Origin: Gordonia tangerina
GTDB lineage: Bacteria > Actinomycetota > Actinomycetes > Mycobacteriales > Mycobacteriaceae
Assembly (NCBI RefSeq): GCF_021556435.1
Contig: NZ_JAKGCU010000006.1
Span: 1 to 64,000 of the forward strand
DNA: 64,000 nt
Direction: 5' to 3'
Shown: positions 1-7,448 of the stretch, in pieces
Layout: every line of letters begins with the position of its first letter
Position numbering within the stretch: position 1 is the first letter of the stretch
Notes under the pieces: model-generated
What the model was told of the DNA's origin: nothing
Seen by the model: the letters and a program-made list of their open reading frames with translations, nothing else
The model's database searches: none
Translations under genes and position numbers: made by a program

Positions 1-323
1 CCTGCACGGGGTGTGCGCTACGGGCACGGTGCACCACCTCGGCCAAGGGCCGCTCCGTCCACCTCGGTGAACACCATCGGCTCCAGCGTGACCATCGAAA
101 ACAGTTCACCAACAACATGATCCAGCAATCATATCGACAGCATCGGCCTATGGTGGAACGCTCGATCGCTTGGCTGACCCGCGGTAGCCGCCGCGTGCCG
201 TACCGAGGAGTCACCGCGAACAACAACTGGCTGCACCACCGCGCCGCCGCGATCAACCTGCGCCGCCTGATCACCCTGGGGCTGAGCACCACCAACAACA
301 CCTGGACCCTGACCACCGCCTGA
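1..323 (+). CDS. IS1182-like transposase, C-terminal part (starts before window)
   Basis: An open frame enters from the left edge (frame of position 3) and stops with TGA at 321-323. It begins with a Cys-x-x-Cys segment followed by Arg-Cys, then the basic stretch YRQHRPMVERSIAWLTRGSR and a tail with RYRG-like and RAAAINLRRL motifs. This is the usual end of IS1182/IS5-type DDE transposases, where the VER glutamate closes the catalytic triad. Only about 106 residues are in the window, so whether the element is intact cannot be judged. No terminal inverted repeat could be paired because the left end is missing. The family call rests on the recognised C-terminal pattern, not on a search. Confidence 0.75.
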   Translation, partial: CTGCALRARCTTSAKGRSVHLGEHHRLQRDHRKQFTNNMIQQSYRQHRPMVERSIAWLTRGSRRVPYRGVTANNNWLHHRAAAINLRRLITLGLSTTNNTWTLTTA

Positions 324-764
324 CCCCGCGGGGCAAGCGCCCGAGCAACACTCGCCCGTGATCAACAGACCCAGCATTACCGACGGCCAGCCGCACACAG
401 ACCACTTCTTCAGCAGCCTCCTAGCGGGTCCTCTGTCGCAGTGCTGGTCATCCCGCACTCCATTCTGCCATCGACCATCTTTCACACGTAATGATACCTA
501 GCATCTATCACAAATGCTAGGTAGCATGCTCGGTGATCGACTCCGATGACGACAGCGAAGGGTGGCGGCGATGGGTGTACGGCGGCCGTGGAAGATGCGG
601 TGTCACTACGACCGCACGAAGGTGTCCAGCGGCGACCCGGAGATGGTGGGCACCTACACGATTGACACCGCGCGGCCGATCGATGCGATGTCTGCCCACG
701 CTGATCGGGAGGTGGCCGAGGATGCCGCGCAGACGGTGTCACGCAATGGTGGGCCGTGTCCTAG
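324..764. other. Non-coding or decayed stretch after the transposase
   Basis: This stretch holds no gene I can support. It probably includes the right end of the IS1182-like element near 324-360 and a striking inverted repeat at 496-522. An open frame from GTG 562 to 822 starts out protein-like but becomes low-complexity, so I do not call it. Frames on both strands are Arg/Pro-rich, as expected for shadow frames in GC-rich DNA. Confidence 0.4.
496..522. promoter_or_regulatory. Inverted repeat ACCTAGCAT / ATGCTAGGT, possible operator
   Basis: A perfect 9-bp inverted repeat occupies 496-504 and 514-522 around a 9-nt AT-rich centre. A further related copy, TAGCATGCT, begins at 522. The AT-rich composition stands out from the flanking DNA. 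It could be a repressor operator, a recombinase site or a small hairpin. No function is proven. Confidence 0.4.
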
Positions 765-899
765 CGCGACCCCGCCACCACCCAAGCCAAAGTGGTCAAA
801 CGCCAGATCGGCAACGCCGTAGCCGTACCGGTCGCCACCTTCCTCGGCCACCGCGTCGCCGCCAGCCTGTCCACCAGCCCCACCACGGTGGCGGCATAA
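765..899 (+). pseudogene. Remnant of a DNA cytosine-5 methyltransferase (C-terminal end)
   Basis: Read in the frame of 765, the DNA encodes about 44 residues that include KVVKRQIGNAVAVPVATFLG followed by HRVAASL, ending at TAA 897-899. The QIGNAV-PVP-A--LG pattern is motif X of C5-cytosine methyltransferases, the short helix at the C-terminus of the enzyme. The frame is closed by TAG at 762-764 and none of the upstream motifs (PCQ, ENV) is present, so this is a decayed 3' fragment. It sits directly before the next two small genes, suggesting they were once the tail of a phage or plasmid methylase operon. Confidence 0.65.
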
Positions 900-931
900 T
901 CCACCCCACCACCCCGGAAAGGACCAGCACC

Positions 932-1210
932 GTGAGTACGTCCCGCCAGGTCGCTGTCAGCTATCAACCGCTCTCGCAGAAGATCTACGCCGGCACACTC
1001 AACGCCGCCGGCAATGCCTTCCTCGCCGGTAAACGCGATGTCACCCACTCCGCGATCGCCGCAGCCGCCCAGTACATCCTCGATACCTATCCCGAGGGCA
1101 TGGTGCTCTGTGGCCCGGACGGCACCGGCTGGAGCATTGACGTCACCCCGCTACCGGCCGCCGACCCCCGCGACGGTGAGCCTATCGACGGCGAGCACAG
1201 CGACCGGTGA
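932..1210 (+). CDS. Small phage-like protein (DUF7446-type)
   Basis: A 92-residue protein. I choose the GTG at 932, preceded by GGAAAGGA, rather than the upstream extension, which is low-complexity and overlaps the methyltransferase remnant. The middle reads SQKIYAGTLNAAGNAFLAGK then a DVT-SAIAAAAQYILD segment and a GTGWSIDVTPL end. This resembles short actinophage proteins placed in DUF7446 (KIYAGT ... DVT ... AVA-YLLD). No catalytic residues are apparent. The stop overlaps the start of the next gene (GTGA at 1207-1210), so the two are translationally coupled. The family call is by recall and moderately sure; the function is unknown. Confidence 0.6.
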   Translation: MSTSRQVAVSYQPLSQKIYAGTLNAAGNAFLAGKRDVTHSAIAAAAQYILDTYPEGMVLCGPDGTGWSIDVTPLPAADPRDGEPIDGEHSDR

Positions 1211-1785
1211 TTACCTACCTCGAGCACGCCCGCACCGAGGCTGGCCTCACCCAACAACAACTGGCCACCGCCGCCGGCGTGCACCGCATGACCGTCGCCT
1301 CGATCGAGGGCGGTAACGCCCCCAAACCGGCCACCGCCACCAGCCTGGTCACCGCACTGGCCCACCACGGCATCGACGACGTCGACCCCACCTCGGTGCA
1401 CCAGGGACGACTCCGCAGCGACCCCGACGCCGCAGCCGCGCTCTATCAACTCGGCCGCCTGCTGACCTACCTGCCGCTGCGCTCACCCAAAGACGAGTTC
1501 TGGACCATCCTCGGCGAACACCTCGGCCGCGCACCGGACTTCCTACGCACCAGACTGCGCACCCTGCACACCGACATCTACGACCTCACCGACCACGAAC
1601 TGACCGCCGTCGACGACCTCGCCCACCTATTGCGCCACCTGCCGGCCACCCCAGCCACCGCCCACGCCCTACGCGGCGGCCACTGGTTCGCCACCGACGA
1701 CATCGCACTACTGTGGCTCACCACAACCACCACCGCCGCCTGGACACTGTGGCTGCACACCAACCCCGACCACCTACCCCGCTGA
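1207..1785 (+). CDS. XRE-type helix-turn-helix protein
   Basis: A 192-residue protein starting at a GTG that overlaps the stop of the preceding gene. Residues 3-60 form an HTH_XRE domain: EAGLTQQQLATAAGVHRMTV is a clear helix-turn-helix, followed by SIEGG. The remaining 130 residues are rich in Leu, Thr and His and match no domain I know; they include a possible dimerisation segment. Coupling to the DUF7446-like gene suggests they act together, for example as a regulator plus a small partner, or in a toxin-antitoxin-like pair. The sequence does not show which. The target is unknown; the inverted repeat at 496-522 is a candidate. Confidence 0.75.
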   Translation: MITYLEHARTEAGLTQQQLATAAGVHRMTVASIEGGNAPKPATATSLVTALAHHGIDDVDPTSVHQGRLRSDPDAAAALYQLGRLLTYLPLRSPKDEFWTILGEHLGRAPDFLRTRLRTLHTDIYDLTDHELTAVDDLAHLLRHLPATPATAHALRGGHWFATDDIALLWLTTTTTAAWTLWLHTNPDHLPR

Positions 1786-1819
1786 CACCCGCCGATTCGC
1801 TACCTACTCAGGAGAGAGA

Positions 1820-2338
1820 TTGCGCCTCTACCGTCGAACTCGTTCGGCCCTGATGTTCCTCATTTGTACTGTGGTTGCCGGAACCCTTGTAGCAGCATGT
1901 GGGTTTCAAGAAACGCCGTACCGCAAGAGCATCGACGCGAACGGCGCTGCCGAACGCATCGAACGACGAGGTATGCACGTCCCCGACGGCTTCGAGTTCG
2001 CCCAAGGCTACGTCTGGCCGATCGCTTCGGTCGGCTCCTCAGCGTTCGCCATCCGGTACGACGGGCCAGCCGATCAGTTCCGGACGTTGCAAGCAGCGGA
2101 CTTCACTAGCGGGCTGTCGCAGTTCGAGGATCTGCCGTGCGCGTCTATTCCCTCACCGTGGGCCGGCGACGATCTCACCGAGCTCGGTTTGGCTTGCCCC
2201 GCCGGCGGTGGCGCGCGGATCAGCCGGTCCCAGAGTGCCCGCAATCCCGACCAATCTCTGACCCAGGCTGAACAGGCAATTGTCCTGAACTCCACCCCGT
2301 CACATACACAGGTGTTCGTGGTCTACAGCGGGACGTAG
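1820..2338 (+). CDS. Putative lipoprotein
   Basis: A 172-residue protein with a TTG start at 1820 preceded by GGAGAGAG. The N-terminus has a basic region, a hydrophobic core and the lipobox VAAC at residues 24-27, so the mature protein should be lipid-anchored on the outer face of the membrane. The mature part is a small globular domain with two cysteines in DLPC and LACP that could form a disulfide. I recognise no family. The gene stands alone between the XRE gene and a convergent LGFP gene, separated from the latter by a hairpin that begins in its stop codon. Confidence 0.7.
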   Translation: MRLYRRTRSALMFLICTVVAGTLVAACGFQETPYRKSIDANGAAERIERRGMHVPDGFEFAQGYVWPIASVGSSAFAIRYDGPADQFRTLQAADFTSGLSQFEDLPCASIPSPWAGDDLTELGLACPAGGGARISRSQSARNPDQSLTQAEQAIVLNSTPSHTQVFVVYSGT

Positions 2339-2372
2339 CCGAGCCACCGGTGCGCAACCGGCGACTCGGCTA
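2336..2372. terminator. Hairpin between convergent genes
   Basis: TAGCCGAG at 2336-2343 pairs with CTCGGCTA at 2365-2372, and an inner CCGGT/ACCGG stem surrounds the loop GCGCA. It includes the stop codon of the lipoprotein gene and lies just before the stop of the convergent LGFP gene. There is no U-tract on either side, so it may work as a bidirectional, U-less terminator. Confidence 0.5.
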
Positions 2373-2380
2373 CTGGCTTG

Positions 2381-3922
2381 CTAGCGCAGGCCTTCCCACG
2401 CGATCTGACTGCCATGTCCGAAGACCTGGAACCACTTGTTGATGCCGAGCCGGAACCCGCGCAACGTGATCTCCGTGGCGAAATCGACCGGAAGCGAGTT
2501 GGTGTACTCGGGGTCGAAATCGTAGACATCGTAGGTGTGTGCCTGCTGCACCAGCTTGATCGGATGCTGGCCCGCCGGACCCGGCCGTGCGATGACCGAT
2601 GTGCACGCCGACATCGAGTACCTGCCGGCCGCGTACCACTGATCACTGCCCGACAGCCCTCGGGTCAGAATCCAGCGCTTGCGCTCAACTCCCTCATCAT
2701 CCTTGTCGATCGCGATGAAGGTCGCTTTGAAGGGCTTGTTGAGCCGATCGGCATATTCGATGGCGGTGGCGACAGTCCGGTCACGATTGGCAGACCGCAC
2801 CAGCGCGGGTGCAGTGAAACCGTCGATCCCGGTGAACGACTCTTCCATCCACTCGTCGATGGTGCTCGGTGCCAGTGTGACGGCGATGCCCGGGTCTTCG
2901 TACATGTGCTTCCACAGGTACCGGGTAACTTCATAACCCCCCAAGGTGGCCAGGGCGTTGTCGACCATGACCGCTTCCTGGCGATTCTGCTCAGCCAGAG
3001 AGCCGTCGGGATCATCGACGGTGTTCCAGTCCGCGAAGGTGTCTGGCGTGGGCGGCCACGCGGGATACTCCGGGAAAATCCAGGTGTCATCGAGGGTCAA
3101 CTCATCGGACTCGTCGACCTGGTGAACGCCGCCGAGCTGGCCGTCCCACAGTTGGATCGTTCCTCGTTGGAATGTCTGCGAGACGTTATCGCCGGTGTAG
3201 ACCGGGTCACCTGTCGGGTAACCGTACGGTCCGGCTTCATAGCCCGAGAGACCCCAGAACATGTGCAGCGGCCCGTACACCGGGTGCGCCCCGGTGGTGG
3301 GGTGCCAATAGATGGCTCCGCCCTGGAAGGTGGTGAAGCGGCCCGTGCCGTCGGGCGCGACGACCTCGTCCGAGGTCGGGAACTTCAGCACCCCGGTCTC
3401 GGCGCCGAGGGCTGTCCACTTGTCGTAGATGGCGCCCTGGATCGAGTGCGCTCCGGTAGCCGGCGACCAGTAGATGTGGCCGCCCTGGAACTGCTGGCGG
3501 CGGCTGATGCCGTCAGACAGCACGATCTCGTCGGTCTTCGGGTATTTGAGGAACCCGGTCTCATAGCCGTGATCGCCCCACTTGAACAAGAACTCGTGGG
3601 CGACCGGGTGCGCGCCGGTGGCCGCCGACCAGTAGATGTTGCCGCCGATGAACTCCGAACGCTTGCCGGTGTTGCCCGGGTTGGTCAGCTCATTGCTCTT
3701 GGGAAACAGCAGAAAACTCGTCGGTCCGCCCATCTGGTTGTACTTGTCGCGGATCGCACCGCACACCTGGAACGAGGTGGGCGGGTAGATCTGGCAGCCG
3801 GCCGCCACTGCCGCGGTAGCCGCTGCGGTGGCCGCGAAGTCCTGCACGGCTGGCGCGTTGCCCTCGTCGACGGTGGTGGCCGCAGCCGCGGCTGCAACCT
3901 CAGACGTGGTCTTGTCCTGCAT
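2381..3922 (-). CDS. LGFP-repeat protein with an unrecognised C-terminal domain
   Basis: A 513-residue protein from ATG 3922. AAGGAG lies 8 nt upstream of that ATG but only 2 nt before the alternative GTG at 3928, so ATG is chosen. Residues about 45-285 carry four to five LGFP-type repeats, each with an FPKS/YPKT/FPTS/YPTG tetrad, an F-GG-IYW strand and a TGAHPV turn. LGFP repeats are thought to bind the cell wall of mycolate-bearing bacteria. Residues 1-45 are Ala-rich with few charges and show no ordinary signal peptide. Residues about 290-513 form a separate domain with no motif I recognise. The gene is divergent from a GH25 lysin, 417 bp away. It may be a phage-derived or secreted wall-binding protein; the export route is unclear. 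Confidence 0.75.
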   Translation of the reverse strand: MQDKTTSEVAAAAAATTVDEGNAPAVQDFAATAAATAAVAAGCQIYPPTSFQVCGAIRDKYNQMGGPTSFLLFPKSNELTNPGNTGKRSEFIGGNIYWSAATGAHPVAHEFLFKWGDHGYETGFLKYPKTDEIVLSDGISRRQQFQGGHIYWSPATGAHSIQGAIYDKWTALGAETGVLKFPTSDEVVAPDGTGRFTTFQGGAIYWHPTTGAHPVYGPLHMFWGLSGYEAGPYGYPTGDPVYTGDNVSQTFQRGTIQLWDGQLGGVHQVDESDELTLDDTWIFPEYPAWPPTPDTFADWNTVDDPDGSLAEQNRQEAVMVDNALATLGGYEVTRYLWKHMYEDPGIAVTLAPSTIDEWMEESFTGIDGFTAPALVRSANRDRTVATAIEYADRLNKPFKATFIAIDKDDEGVERKRWILTRGLSGSDQWYAAGRYSMSACTSVIARPGPAGQHPIKLVQQAHTYDVYDFDPEYTNSLPVDFATEITLRGFRLGINKWFQVFGHGSQIAWEGLR

Positions 3923-4339
3923 AATCACTACTCCTTGCGATTGTTGAAATCGTCGCCTTCTAGTGGCGGCGAGTTGCTCGATGACGGTGACGAGCTAACG
4001 ACAGACTGGCACCCCACACTGACAAGTTAGAGAACCTCCAGGTCACCACCTCATTCGACAGAAATACTCGTCGACCGTCCCGATGAATGCGTCGTGGACA
4101 CCTGTCCTCAACACAACACCGCAGATAAATCACCCATTTCCCCACCACCGGAACCGCCGTCGGCGCCCACCTGTCAGACCGGCCCGGTACCTCTACGATC
4201 AGGTTGCACAGCAAGCCTTTACCGCCACTAACGCAGCCCGGCTGGCACCAGCACGCCACCGTCGCGGCGACACTGTCAACCACCGTGGAACCGTGAATAC
4301 AGAAATTCGCTCAATCACCAGAAAAGGAGAATTAACCAC
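3923..4339. other. Intergenic region between the LGFP gene and the lysin gene
   Basis: A 417-bp divergent intergenic region that must hold the promoters of both flanking genes. Its composition is less GC-rich near 4020-4140 and 4290-4340. The only clear elements are AAGGAG before the LGFP gene and AAAAGGAG about 11 nt before the lysin ATG. No open frame in it looks protein-like. Confidence 0.5.
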
Positions 4340-5011
4340 ATGGCAGATACATTGTTTGCCGATATTTCCGAATGGCAACCGGTACTCGATGACAGCTATC
4401 CCTACACATGGTTGTCAATTCGATCGAACAACGGCACATATCGCGACCGCAATTTCACACATAATTGGGATATGGCGCGGTCGTGGCTCGATTCCGGACG
4501 GTTGCGGGGACTGATCGTGTATTGCGTGTACCGGCGCAACTGGCGCGATGTGTTGGCTACCCACCTCGACCTGCAGGGCGAGAACCGCCCCGATGTCGTG
4601 TCGATGGTCGACGTGGAATCGTGGGGCGGACAGATCACCGGCGACAACAGCGACGCGATCAACCGGCTCGTCTGGGCGATCGGCGACTGGCGCGGCCCGC
4701 ACATCCACGGCCGACCGCGCCGGGTGATCGGCTACCTCAACCCCCACGACGCCCACATCTGGCCCCACCGTCCACCGATCGGGTTCGTCGTCCCCTCCTA
4801 CGGGTCGGCGCCGGTGTTCCCGCCCGGCACCGGAGACCTGGCAGCGCAGATGATCGCCCACCAGTACACCAACGGCCAGGGCTACGGCCACGGCCTGCCC
4901 GAGGGCTACGGCACCGTACGCTGCGACATGAACGCCGCCAACGGGTATGACCCCGACCAGCTGCGCACCGCCACCGGCATCGGACGGTCAGCGCGAACAC
5001 CCGCCCGATGA
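4340..5011 (+). CDS. Phage-type lysin, GH25-like muramidase
   Basis: A 223-residue protein. The opening LFADISEWQPVLDDSYPYTW followed by LSIRSNNG is the first strand of the GH25 barrel, with Asp and Glu in D-SEWQ. VSMVDVESWGG supplies the central acidic strand (DVE), and the C-terminal part contains GYLNP, QYTNG and a late CDMN (D-N) segment, all usual in GH25 lysins of actinophages. It should cut the glycan strands of peptidoglycan. There is no signal peptide, as expected for an endolysin released by a holin, but no holin or phage structural gene is nearby. It is probably a phage remnant or a cargo lysin. Confidence 0.7.
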   Translation: MADTLFADISEWQPVLDDSYPYTWLSIRSNNGTYRDRNFTHNWDMARSWLDSGRLRGLIVYCVYRRNWRDVLATHLDLQGENRPDVVSMVDVESWGGQITGDNSDAINRLVWAIGDWRGPHIHGRPRRVIGYLNPHDAHIWPHRPPIGFVVPSYGSAPVFPPGTGDLAAQMIAHQYTNGQGYGHGLPEGYGTVRCDMNAANGYDPDQLRTATGIGRSARTPAR

Positions 5012-5087
5012 CCCCAGCCGCTGGCCGCGTCCGACTGTCACCCCCACCCCCTATCGTGCGAATACATGTTCGACCAGGAGGTGAGGG

Positions 5088-5183
5088 GTGACACGTCAGA
5101 TCATCGGGCATCCCGGCAGCTATAGCCCAACCAACACCCACACCCCACGCCATCGTGACGTGAACGCCCATGCACGCCGATAA
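5088..5183 (+). CDS. Short open frame before the DUF6262-type gene
   Basis: A 31-codon frame starting GTG 5088 with a strong AGGAGGTGAGG just upstream and ending TAA at 5181-5183, overlapping the start of the next gene by 14 nt. The product is basic (several Arg/His) and matches nothing I know. It may be a leader peptide that couples translation to the next gene. In Tn554-like elements the gene before a DUF6262 gene is normally an integrase, which is absent here. Confidence 0.25.
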   Translation: MTRQIIGHPGSYSPTNTHTPRHRDVNAHARR

Positions 5184-5333
5184 CAGCGCCCACCTACGCG
5201 CTGCCGCCCGCCGCCGCCACGAACACACCCGCAACCGCGCCCTCGCCGCCCTCGACACACACCCCGGCCCCATCACAGTCTCAGAACTCGCCCGTACCGC
5301 CGCCGTCGCGCGATCGTGGATCTACACCCAACC
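5170..5333 (+). pseudogene. DUF6262/TnpC-like gene, 5' half (split by IS3-family element)
   Basis: Codes for about 55 residues beginning MHADNSAHLRAAARRRHEHT, with a second segment VSELARTAAVARSWIYTQP. This is the N-terminal pattern of DUF6262 proteins, small DNA-binding partners of tyrosine integrases in Tn554-like elements. The frame is cut at 5333 by the IS3-family insertion. Joining 5333 to 9078 (one ACC copy removed) continues in frame as YTQPDILARIKAS and yields an intact 126-residue protein ending at 9294. No partner integrase is present in the window. Confidence 0.8.
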
Positions 5334-5360
5334 TGAGCCGTCCTGGGTCTGGTGGAGACC
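5334..5360 (+). repeat. Left terminal inverted repeat of the IS3-family element
   Basis: Starts TGAGCCGTCCTGGGTC and pairs with the complement of 9048-9074. The flanking ACC at 5331-5333 is the first copy of the target duplication. Confidence 0.85.
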
Positions 5361-5385
5361 GTGATCTCACCAGGAGAATGTCGGT

Positions 5386-5712
5386 ATGGCTGCACCACGC
5401 AAGTTCGATCAGGAGACTCGTGAGCGGGCGGTTCGGATGTATCACGACCGTCTGAAGGAGGCGGGTGAGTCCAAACTCAGCGCCCGCAAGCACGTCGGCG
5501 GACTGCTCGACATCAACCCCGCGACGCTACGCAATTGGATCGAGAAGGACGCCCCGATCGACTCGGCCGAGGGCGCCAAGACGGTCGCCGAGCATGAGTC
5601 CGAGGTGCGTGCTCTTCGGCGCGAGAATGCCGAATTACGTAGGGCAAATGAGATTTTGAAGACAGCATCCGCGTTTTTCGCAGCGGCGGAGGTCGACCGC
5701 CGACTGCGGTGA
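5386..5712 (+). CDS. IS3-family transposase OrfA
   Basis: A 108-residue protein with start ATG 5386. Residues 1-60 form the HTH: KFDQETRERAVRMYHDR, then NPATLRNWIEKDAP. Residues 65-95 are a Leu/Glu-rich coiled coil (VRALRRENAELRRANEILK) used for multimerisation. It overlaps orfB, which lies in the -1 frame. A TTTTTC run at 5674-5679 near the end of orfA is a plausible slippage site for making an OrfAB fusion. OrfA itself is intact. Confidence 0.9.
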   Translation: MAAPRKFDQETRERAVRMYHDRLKEAGESKLSARKHVGGLLDINPATLRNWIEKDAPIDSAEGAKTVAEHESEVRALRRENAELRRANEILKTASAFFAAAEVDRRLR

Positions 5713-5963
5713 TCGTCGAGTACATCGACGCTCACAAAGCCAGGTTCGGGGTCGACCCGATCTGCCGCGTGCTCACCGAGCACGGGATGCAGATCGCCCC
5801 GTCCACTTACTACGCACGCAAACAAGCCGGCCAGGTCCCCGAATCGGTGCTGGCAGAAGCTTACGAGGCGCACGCGGTCTACCAGGTGTGGGAACGCAAC
5901 CGCAGCGTCTACGGCGTCCGCAAAATGTGGCATGCGATGGATCGTGCCGGGGTTCGGATGGGC
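5709..5963 (+). pseudogene. IS3-family OrfB, 5' part (split by the IS21-family element)
   Basis: Encodes the N-terminal 85 residues of the catalytic protein: EYIDAHKARFGVDPICRVL and RNRSVYGVRKMWHAMDRAGV are the HTH_21 region preceding the integrase core. The frame is cut after GGGC at 5960-5963. Joining to 8372 restores VRMGRDQVGRLMGI, a standard IS3 motif, and gives a 308-residue OrfB ending at 9043. Only the joined form would be active. Confidence 0.9.
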
Positions 5964-6013
5964 TGACGGCGCTCATCGAAATTCCCCAGTGATGCTCATC
6001 TGAATTCCTCACC
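5964..6013 (+). repeat. Left terminal inverted repeat of the IS21-family element
   Basis: Begins TGACGGCGCTCATCGAAATT and pairs imperfectly with the complement of 8318-8367. It holds two internal GAATTCC/AAATTCC blocks like the multiple transposase-binding repeats known at IS21 ends. Confidence 0.8.
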
Positions 6014-6098
6014 CGTGTGGCTCCGCCAGAGTAGGCGGGCCTCCCGTGATGCTGATGGTCTCTGACCACTCACCAGCAACCTCGGGAGGCCCGCTTTC

Positions 6099-7448
6099 AT
6101 GTTGACACGGGAGAGCGATGTGGAAGTACATGCACTGCACAAACGGGGGTGGACGATCTCGGCGATCGCCCGCCACACCGGCCACGATAGGAAGACGATC
6201 CGGGCCTACCTCAATGGTGAGCGCACCCCGGGCGAACGTAAGAAACCGGCGGTGGATCCGTTCGAGCCGTTCCTGGACTATGTTCGGGCCCGACTCGACG
6301 AGGACCCGCATCTGTGGTCGCGCACGTTGTGCGATGAACTTGAGGACCTCGGCTACGCCCAGTCGTATCAGACCCTGACCCGCCAGATCCGGATTCGCGG
6401 TCTGCGACCAAAGTGTGCGGACTGCGCGCAGGTCACCGAACGGGCGAACGCGATCATTGAACACCCGCCAGGTGAAGAGACGCAATGGGATTGGGTGGAG
6501 TTGCCGAATCCTCCATCGCAGTGGGGTTGGGGTTCGACCGCGTTCTTGCTGGTCGGGTCACTGTCGCATTCGGGGCGGTGGCGCGGCTATCTGGCACCTG
6601 ATATGACCCGCCCGCAGGTGATCGCCGGTATCGACCGCATCACCCGCCGCTTGGGTGGGGTCACCAAGTCGTGGCGGTTCGACCGGATGGCCACGGTGTG
6701 TCACCCGGCAACCGGGGCCTTGACCGCCGAGTTCGCTGGTGTCGCCAAGTATTACGGTGTTTCGGTAGCCGTGTGTCCACCCCGGCGTGGGAACCGCAAA
6801 GGTGTGGTGGAGAAGTCCAATCACATTGCCGCGCAACGCTGGTGGCGCACACTTCCCGACGAGCTGACCGTCGAGCAAGCCCAGGCCAGTTGTGACACGT
6901 TCTGCCGGACCCGCTCAGATGTGCGTATGCGCCGAACCAAAGATGGGCGCTCGAACGTGGCCACCGTCGCCAAGCGCGAACCGCTCAGCGCCCCGCCAGC
7001 GGCTCCGTACCCGACGACGGTCACCGAGGTGCGGAAAGTGTCTCGCCAGGCGTTGGTGGCGTGGAAGGGCAACCAGTACTCGGTGCCCCCGGAGTTGGCG
7101 ATGAACGACGTGCACGTCAGCGAACGACTCGGCGACGGGCATATCGACATCGCCACCGACTCGGGCATCGTGATCGCCCGCCACCGCCTGGCCGCTGCAG
7201 GCTCGGGAGCCCAAGTGCGTGACCACGGCCATGTCGTCGCCCTGGACACCCTGGCCCAGGCCGGCGCCTCATCGAGTCGCCGGCCGCATCGCCGCAAGGA
7301 ACGCATCCCACCGGGCCAAGCCGCTCGACAAGCTGCAGAGGCGCTGCGTCACAACACCACACACACCACCGCGCCAACAGCTCAGGCGTCGGTGATCGAC
7401 CTGAGCGTGTATGAACGCGCCGCACAGAACAGGACCCAACTCCCATGA
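6099..7448 (+). CDS. istA: IS21-family transposase IstA
   Basis: A 449-residue DDE transposase. Residues 1-50 are an HTH (GWTISAIARHTGHDRKTIRA). The catalytic core follows, with Asp in WDWVEL, Asp in WRFDRMATVC, and Glu in KGVVEKSNHIAAQRWW. A C-terminal beta-barrel-like region contains the NQYSVPPELA motif typical of IstA. It cuts and joins the IS ends together with IstB. The stop overlaps the start of istB (ATGA at 7445-7448). Length is ordinary for the family, with no sign of damage. Confidence 0.95.
   Translation: MLTRESDVEVHALHKRGWTISAIARHTGHDRKTIRAYLNGERTPGERKKPAVDPFEPFLDYVRARLDEDPHLWSRTLCDELEDLGYAQSYQTLTRQIRIRGLRPKCADCAQVTERANAIIEHPPGEETQWDWVELPNPPSQWGWGSTAFLLVGSLSHSGRWRGYLAPDMTRPQVIAGIDRITRRLGGVTKSWRFDRMATVCHPATGALTAEFAGVAKYYGVSVAVCPPRRGNRKGVVEKSNHIAAQRWWRTLPDELTVEQAQASCDTFCRTRSDVRMRRTKDGRSNVATVAKREPLSAPPAAPYPTTVTEVRKVSRQALVAWKGNQYSVPPELAMNDVHVSERLGDGHIDIATDSGIVIARHRLAAAGSGAQVRDHGHVVALDTLAQAGASSSRRPHRRKERIPPGQAARQAAEALRHNTTHTTAPTAQASVIDLSVYERAAQNRTQLP

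Noticed and set aside
2378-4030. A 550-codon plus-strand frame over the LGFP gene
   Set aside because: The minus-strand frame has LGFP repeats and a ribosome-binding site; the plus frame is its mirror image with no recognisable domain.
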